In this document: one piece after another, positions 5,968 through 9,333 of the stretch | Layout: every line of letters begins with the position of its first letter | Numbering within the stretch: position 1 is the first letter of the stretch | NCBI GenBank assembly: GCA_018816925.1 | Contig: JAHIUP010000008.1 | Location: forward strand, 1-9,333 | Direction of reading: 5' to 3' | DNA from: Patescibacteria group bacterium | GTDB lineage: Bacteria > Patescibacteriota > Minisyncoccia > Minisyncoccales > UBA10102 | DNA length: 9,333 nucleotides | The notes under the pieces: generated by a model | Database searches by the model: none | Seen by the model: the letters and a program-made list of their open reading frames with translations, nothing else | What the model was told of the DNA's origin: nothing | Translations under genes and position numbers: made by a program

Positions 5968-7140
5968 ATGAAAACAAATCTTCCAACCACGCAATCCGCT
6001 CTTGTTTTAGATACCAAACTCGATAACTGGGAAACTTCAACCGGTTTTCGCAAGGTAGAAATTCCTGTTCCCGCAATCGATGAAAGGCAGAATCCGCAAG
6101 ATGTCCTGTCTGTTTTAATTGAGATTCGCTATGCGGGAGTATGTGGAACCGATAGGGGAATTTGGAAACGAAGCGTATTTCAAGAACTTATTTTTAGTTC
6201 TCTCGAGGCAGAAAAGAAAACGACTCGCATTATGGGCCATGAGTTTATGGGAGAGGTCATTGAAGCGGGCTCGCAGGTAAAAAACATATATGGCATTTCA
6301 GAGGGCGACAATGTTTCCGGGGATTCCCATGTAACATGCGGGAAATGTTTTTATTGCAGGGTAGGAGAGGAAGAAGTATGCCAGGATCAGAGAATCTTGG
6401 GCGTGAGCACGGATGGCGTATTCGCAAAATACATAAAAATTCCCGCAAAAAATCTCTGGCAGGTTGATGTGAATCGTATCCGCCCAGAAATCTGCGCAAT
6501 TTTAGATCCTTTTGGCAACGCGGTACACGCGTGTTCAAAAGTTGAACTTGGCGGTAGGCGGATTGCGGTTTTGGGATGCGGGCCCATCGGCATGTTTACT
6601 ATATTGCTCGCCAATGCGTTTGGAGCAGCCAAAGTAATTGCGGTAGATACCAATGAGGCGAATCTCGCAATGGCAAAAAAGCTCGGCGCGCATGCCACCT
6701 TCTTATTGTCTGCGCCCGCGCAGGTTTCCGCAGATCCGGAGCTTGTGGAAGAAATTCACAAACTTACTTATGGGAAGGGTGTTGACGTAACGTTTGAAAT
6801 GGCAGGCCCGAATTCTTCCATTAATAACGCGCTCGCAGTTACGCGGAGCGGCGGCGACGTAATGCTATTTGGACTGCGCGACGGGGACTTTGTCATTCCG
6901 AGTTTTAATAAGGTTATCGTGCGCGGCCTGAATCTTCATGGGGTTATCGGCCGTCAGATTTTCCAGACATGGCAGACAAGCCAGCGTATGCTTTCTAATG
7001 AAGCAAACGGCATACAGGAAAAGATATGGGATATCATCTTGAAAGGGGGCGAAGATATCGTGGTGCCGTTGCAATCATACACAAAGGAGCTGTTTGAAAA
7101 GAAAATGGAAGAACACCCTAAGATTATTTTACAGATGTAA
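5968..7140 (+). CDS. tdh: L-threonine 3-dehydrogenase (zinc MDR family)
   Basis: Oxidises L-threonine with NAD+ to 2-amino-3-ketobutyrate, the substrate of the next gene's product. It is a medium-chain zinc dehydrogenase. Catalytic-zinc residues are C59 (CGTD) and H91/E92 (GHEFMGEV). Structural-zinc residues are C124, C127, C130 and C138. DPFGNAVH (180-187) is the threonine dehydrogenase hallmark. The Rossmann motif is GCGPIG (203-208), with D227 ending the second strand, which suggests NAD. GVIGRQIFQTW (325-335) also matches the family. At 390 residues it is longer than the E. coli enzyme (341), with an extended N-terminus and an extra stretch near residues 66-86 before GHE. The start is the first Met in a region without a Shine-Dalgarno. 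The pairing with kbl 5 bases downstream makes the threonine assignment much safer than sequence alone, since MDR paralogues with other polyol substrates are common. Confidence 0.9.
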   Translation: MKTNLPTTQSALVLDTKLDNWETSTGFRKVEIPVPAIDERQNPQDVLSVLIEIRYAGVCGTDRGIWKRSVFQELIFSSLEAEKKTTRIMGHEFMGEVIEAGSQVKNIYGISEGDNVSGDSHVTCGKCFYCRVGEEEVCQDQRILGVSTDGVFAKYIKIPAKNLWQVDVNRIRPEICAILDPFGNAVHACSKVELGGRRIAVLGCGPIGMFTILLANAFGAAKVIAVDTNEANLAMAKKLGAHATFLLSAPAQVSADPELVEEIHKLTYGKGVDVTFEMAGPNSSINNALAVTRSGGDVMLFGLRDGDFVIPSFNKVIVRGLNLHGVIGRQIFQTWQTSQRMLSNEANGIQEKIWDIILKGGEDIVVPLQSYTKELFEKKMEEHPKIILQM

Positions 7141-7145
7141 ACACC

Positions 7146-8315
7146 ATGTATATTTCCGCTAGAAAGATTTTAGAAGAGGAACTTAAGGCGATCTTTGAAG
7201 CAGGGCTCCATAAGGTCGAGCACTTGCTGTCTTCAAGGCAGGGAAGAATGACCGTTGTCGATGGGAAGGAGGTACTGAATTTTTGCACAAACAATTATTT
7301 GGGATTGGCAGGTTCCGATGCGCTAGTTGAAGCCGCCAAAAAGACGCTTGATGAGTATGGATTTGGTCTTTCTTCCGTCCGTTTTATCTGCGGCACTCAA
7401 CAAGTTCATAAAGATCTTGAGAAGAAAACAGCGGAATTTCTCGGCATGGAGGACGCAATTCTGTATTCTTCTTGCATGGCGGCAAACATTGGTTTTTTTG
7501 CGGGTTTTCTTGCGGAGCAGGATGTAATTTTGTCTGACGCGCTCAACCACGCAAGTATTATTGATGGAATTCGCGCCTGCAAGGCAGAACGTTTTATTTT
7601 TGAGCATATGGATATGCAGGATTTAGAGCGGGGCCTTCAGCAAGCGCAGCAAAAACGCATGCGCTGTGTGGTGACAGATGGGGTCTTTAGCATGGACGGC
7701 GATGTTGCCCCTTTGCAGGCAATATGCGACCTTGCCGACAAATACGACGCGCTTGTGGTGGTGGACGACTCCCACGCAACGGGTTTTATGGGAAACAATG
7801 GCCGTGGTACACACGAATATGCGGGCGTAGAAGGCAGGGTAGACGTGATAACCTCCACCTACGGCAAGGCGCTTGGGGGAGCTAACGGAGGATTTGTTGC
7901 GGGGAGGAAGGAAATCATTGATATTTTGCGTGAACGCTCAAGAACCTATCTATTTTCTAATTCACTGGCTCCGGTGATTGCGGGCACCGCTTCTTTTGCG
8001 ATAACGTACATTCAAGAACATCCAGAACTCCAGCAGCAGCTGTGGGAGAATACCCGGAATTTCAGAGAGCAAATGGAGGCCGCGGGATTTAAGATTCCAG
8101 CGTCAGCGCATCCCATTGTTCCCGTTATGATAGGGGACCCGCACAAGGCCAAAAGTATTGCAAAGGCAATGTTTGAGCGCGGGATTTACGTGGTTGCGTT
8201 CAGTTATCCGGTGGTTCCGCAGGGGACAGATCGTATTCGGGTGCAGATTTCTGCGAGCCATACCAAAGAAGATATCTCCAAAGCCGTAGACGCTTTTGTG
8301 AAAGCAAAACAATGA
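7146..8315 (+). CDS. kbl: Glycine C-acetyltransferase (2-amino-3-ketobutyrate CoA ligase)
   Basis: PLP enzyme of the alpha-oxoamine synthase family that cleaves 2-amino-3-ketobutyrate with CoA to glycine and acetyl-CoA, completing threonine breakdown started by tdh. The product is 389 residues (E. coli 398). Visible motifs are NFCTNNYLGL (45-54), GFGLSSVRFICGTQQVHKDLE (72-92), DALNHASIIDGIR (131-143), VTDGVFSMDGD (176-186), and VVDDSHATGF (205-214) with D207 and H210. The Schiff-base lysine is K241 in TSTYGKALGG. The spacing of D207, H210 and K241 equals that of the E. coli residues D210, H213 and K244. Related enzymes (8-amino-7-oxononanoate synthase, 5-aminolevulinate synthase) share the fold, but the RFICGTQQVH and SMDGD motifs and the tdh partner favour kbl. 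It is tightly coupled to tdh (5-base gap) and has no Shine-Dalgarno of its own. Confidence 0.95.
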   Translation: MYISARKILEEELKAIFEAGLHKVEHLLSSRQGRMTVVDGKEVLNFCTNNYLGLAGSDALVEAAKKTLDEYGFGLSSVRFICGTQQVHKDLEKKTAEFLGMEDAILYSSCMAANIGFFAGFLAEQDVILSDALNHASIIDGIRACKAERFIFEHMDMQDLERGLQQAQQKRMRCVVTDGVFSMDGDVAPLQAICDLADKYDALVVVDDSHATGFMGNNGRGTHEYAGVEGRVDVITSTYGKALGGANGGFVAGRKEIIDILRERSRTYLFSNSLAPVIAGTASFAITYIQEHPELQQQLWENTRNFREQMEAAGFKIPASAHPIVPVMIGDPHKAKSIAKAMFERGIYVVAFSYPVVPQGTDRIRVQISASHTKEDISKAVDAFVKAKQ

Positions 8316-8350
8316 ACAGGAAACGAATTGCAGTAATGTTGCCGTCTTGA
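8312..8350 (+). pseudogene. 12-codon stub overlapping the kbl stop; possible truncated third operon gene
   Basis: An ATG at 8312-8314 overlaps the kbl TGA in the ATGA arrangement typical of translational coupling and encodes MNRKRIAVMLPS before a TGA at 8348-8350. The Lys/Arg-then-hydrophobic start (KRIAVMLPS) looks like the first beta strand of a Rossmann-type protein. The following sequence gives no continuing frame and soon turns into low-complexity purine-rich DNA. It may be the 5' stub of a lost third operon gene, a short leader-like peptide, or chance. No function is assigned. Confidence 0.25.
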
Positions 8351-8527
8351 ATTTTGCTGAGCAGATTTAGTAGATATAAATAATTGGGGAATAAGAGTAA
8401 TTTACGAATAAGAAGAATTATTAGATAGGAGTAGGTAGACAGGAGTAGGAGAAGAAGAGTGAGGATTGTGAGGACTTGTAAGGGAAAAGGGAAAGGGAAG
8501 TAAGAAATAAGAAATAAGATAAGATCA
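8351..8527. other. Low-complexity purine-rich intergenic tract
   Basis: This is most of the 289-base kbl to 8605 gap; I find no gene in it. From 8431 to 8520, 74 of 90 bases are purines and only two are C. Bases 8480-8500 form an unbroken 21-base A/G run of the AGGGAAAAGGGAAAGGGAAG type. Two GAAATAA heptads (8504-8517) echo the period-7 repeats in and near leuS. The tract ends where palindromic repeat copy 1 begins. Confidence 0.7.
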
Positions 8528-8582
8528 AAGTAAAAGCGGCTAAAGATGCGCGGCCGCGCATCTTTAGCTGTATTAGCCGCTT
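8528..8582. repeat. Palindromic repeat, copy 1 (3' side of the PaaX/Cas2-like gene)
   Basis: A perfect 30-base palindrome at 8539-8568 (half-site GCTAAAGATGCGCGG, centre 8553/8554) contains GCGGCCGC. It overlaps a second inverted repeat, AAGCGGCTAA (8534-8543) with TTAGCCGCTT (8573-8582), so two alternative stems are possible. Bases 8528-8570 match 9192-9234 at 36 of 43 positions in direct orientation. Read on the minus strand, the stem lies about 35 bases after the stop of the 8605-9168 gene and is followed by CGCTTTTACTTT, so it may act as a weak terminator as well. Confidence 0.9.
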
Positions 8583-8604
8583 AATGGTTAACTTGTGAAT
8601 TATA

Positions 8605-9168
8605 TTATATTAGGTCGTAGATTTTGCGCAGGTGGAGGTCGTTATCAATATAGGAAAGAATACCGTAGCGCACGTACTTTCGAAGTCCAAAATATTCTAC
8701 AATAAACTCTATTTCTTGTTCGCAGGGCCAAGGGATAACCCAAACAGTTTCTTGGAGAGGGTAAAATCCTAGTTGCAGGAGTTTTCTTCGGAGGGCATCG
8801 CGCGTCTGCCTCGTTTTTGTCTTTCCAAGTTTTTCTGGGATATCCGCGACAACCATATGCCACTGGCCGTTCCATTTTTGTTTCGTAATGTGCATTTCCG
8901 TAAACTTATAGGTCAACGCTCTTGCCTTCCCCTTATTGGTGAGAAGAAGGGTGGTGGAGCCATCTTCGTTTGTGCGTGTTTCTATAAGCTTTGAGCGGTA
9001 GAGTTCTCTAATTTCCTCTCGGAGGCGTCGTTGGTCTATATTTTTCCATTCTCTTGATAAACTTTTCAAAATTCTCCCATGCCTTCCTGGGCTATACGAT
9101 AAGCCAAGTGCTGCTCCTGCGAGGAGCAAGAGAAGAACCTTTTGTTTATTTGGCGAGAGTTCCTTCAT
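8605..9168 (-). CDS. wHTH plus Cas2-like (PaaX C-terminal-like) protein
   Basis: A 187-residue protein. It opens MKELSPNKQKVLLLLLAGAALGLSYSP and continues through a winged-helix-type region (about 28-90: RILKSLSREW, RRLREEIRELYRSKLIE, STTLLLTNKGKARAL). The second half (about 103-175) is Cas2-like ferredoxin fold: WHMVVADIPE with D109 where Cas2 has its metal Asp, TRDALRRKLLQLGFYPLQETVWV, PCEQEIEFIVEYFGLRKYVRYG. This two-domain plan matches PaaX-type regulators, and such proteins are common and often labelled Cas2 in Patescibacteria. No cas1, other cas gene or CRISPR array is here, so adaptation is unlikely. A role as DNA-binding regulator or nucleic-acid processing protein is inferred only. 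An extended -10 lies 9 bases before the ATG, and 43-nt palindromic repeats flank the gene on both sides. The hydrophobic stretch at 11-23 is probably a helix of the wHTH, not a signal peptide. Confidence 0.88.
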   Translation of the reverse strand: MKELSPNKQKVLLLLLAGAALGLSYSPGRHGRILKSLSREWKNIDQRRLREEIRELYRSKLIETRTNEDGSTTLLLTNKGKARALTYKFTEMHITKQKWNGQWHMVVADIPEKLGKTKTRQTRDALRRKLLQLGFYPLQETVWVIPWPCEQEIEFIVEYFGLRKYVRYGILSYIDNDLHLRKIYDLI

Positions 9169-9177
9169 ATTATTTTT

Positions 9178-9186
9178 AGTATACCA
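9178..9186 (-). promoter_or_regulatory. Extended -10 promoter of the PaaX/Cas2-like gene
   Basis: On the minus strand, TGGTATACT is an extended -10 (TGnTATACT, 5 of 6 in the hexamer). No -35 match is evident. It ends 9 bases before the ATG at 9168, so the transcript would have only a few leader bases, and no Shine-Dalgarno is visible. Repeat copy 2 occupies the -35 region and beyond, so anything binding it could control this promoter. Confidence 0.6.
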
Positions 9187-9191
9187 TTTGT

Positions 9192-9234
9192 AAGTGAAAG
9201 CGGCTATAGATTCGCGGCCGCGAGTTTTTAGCCG
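9192..9234. repeat. Palindromic repeat, copy 2 (5' side of the PaaX/Cas2-like gene)
   Basis: An imperfect palindrome at 9201-9234 (centre 9217/9218, 3 mismatched pairs out of 17) has the core TCGCGGCCGCGA and ends CGGCTA/TAGCCG. It is a direct-orientation match to 8528-8570 (36 of 43), and the match runs past the stem into the AAGTRAAAG flank. It begins 6 bases upstream of the extended -10 of the gene it precedes. Confidence 0.88.
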
Positions 9235-9249
9235 GGGTAGCGCAAGTAT

Positions 9250-9333
9250 CTAGGCCTTAGGATTTGGGACATTGGGCCTTTTTGATCCCTTGACCTGGTC
9301 CTTGAGCCAACGAGCCCCGTGTCTGTCTTTGCC
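9250..9333 (-). CDS. Possible C-terminus of an unidentified protein
   Basis: On the minus strand a frame is open from the window edge to TAG at 9252-9250, giving 27 residues that end RWLKDQVKGSKRPNVPNPKA. The basic, Pro-rich tail is plausible for a real C-terminus, and the stop is followed 15 bases later by repeat copy 2, which could serve as its terminator. Two other minus-strand frames are also open over most of this short stretch, so the call is weak. Family not recognised. Confidence 0.35.
   Translation of the reverse strand, partial: GKDRHGARWLKDQVKGSKRPNVPNPKA

Noticed and set aside
8605..9168. True Cas2 of a CRISPR adaptation module
   Set aside because: The product has an N-terminal winged-helix region and a PaaX-like plan, no other cas gene is present, and the only repeats nearby are two palindromes 664 bases apart, not a spacer array.
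1..9333. tRNA or rRNA genes
   Set aside because: No cloverleaf with a TTCRANNC arm or rRNA signature was seen on either strand; the only cloverleaf-like fold is the element at 3874-4008, which lacks tRNA features.

Overview
The window looks like a chromosomal piece from a Patescibacteria/CPR bacterium, probably of Parcubacteria type. The lineage is inferred, not proven. The reasons are: a wHTH plus PaaX/Cas2-like protein of a kind common in that group, (GAAATTC)n heptad inserts inside leuS, mostly compact gene spacing, and starts that mostly lack Shine-Dalgarno sequences.

Layout, left to right. The 3' end of a tatD-type hydrolase gene (+) converges on a wrecked mutY (-) that has an in-frame stop and appears to lack its centre. 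Next is a small unrecognised gene (764-1198, +) with its own near-consensus promoter, strong Shine-Dalgarno and perfect hairpin terminator. leuS (+) follows from a promoter so close to its ATG that the leader would be almost absent. leuS carries three period-7 repeat arrays in loops. Between leuS and glmS lie a 135-nt sequence able to fold into a three-way junction, a degenerate stretch of the same heptad, and a hairpin abutting the glmS start. glmS (+) is complete. tdh and kbl (+) form an operon for threonine breakdown to glycine and acetyl-CoA, followed by a 12-codon stub overlapping the kbl stop and a purine-rich tract. The last full gene (8605-9168, -) encodes the PaaX/Cas2-like protein and sits between two 43-nt direct repeats that are long palindromes centred on a NotI-like CGCGGCCGCG core. 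The right edge may hold the C-terminus of another minus-strand gene.

How the genes work together: leuS, glmS and tatD are housekeeping genes (leucyl-tRNA, UDP-GlcNAc precursor supply, nuclease/hydrolase). tdh-kbl is a small catabolic module. The most unusual parts are the palindrome-bracketed PaaX/Cas2-like gene, the six-frame-open heptad repeat inside an essential gene, and the folded element ahead of glmS.
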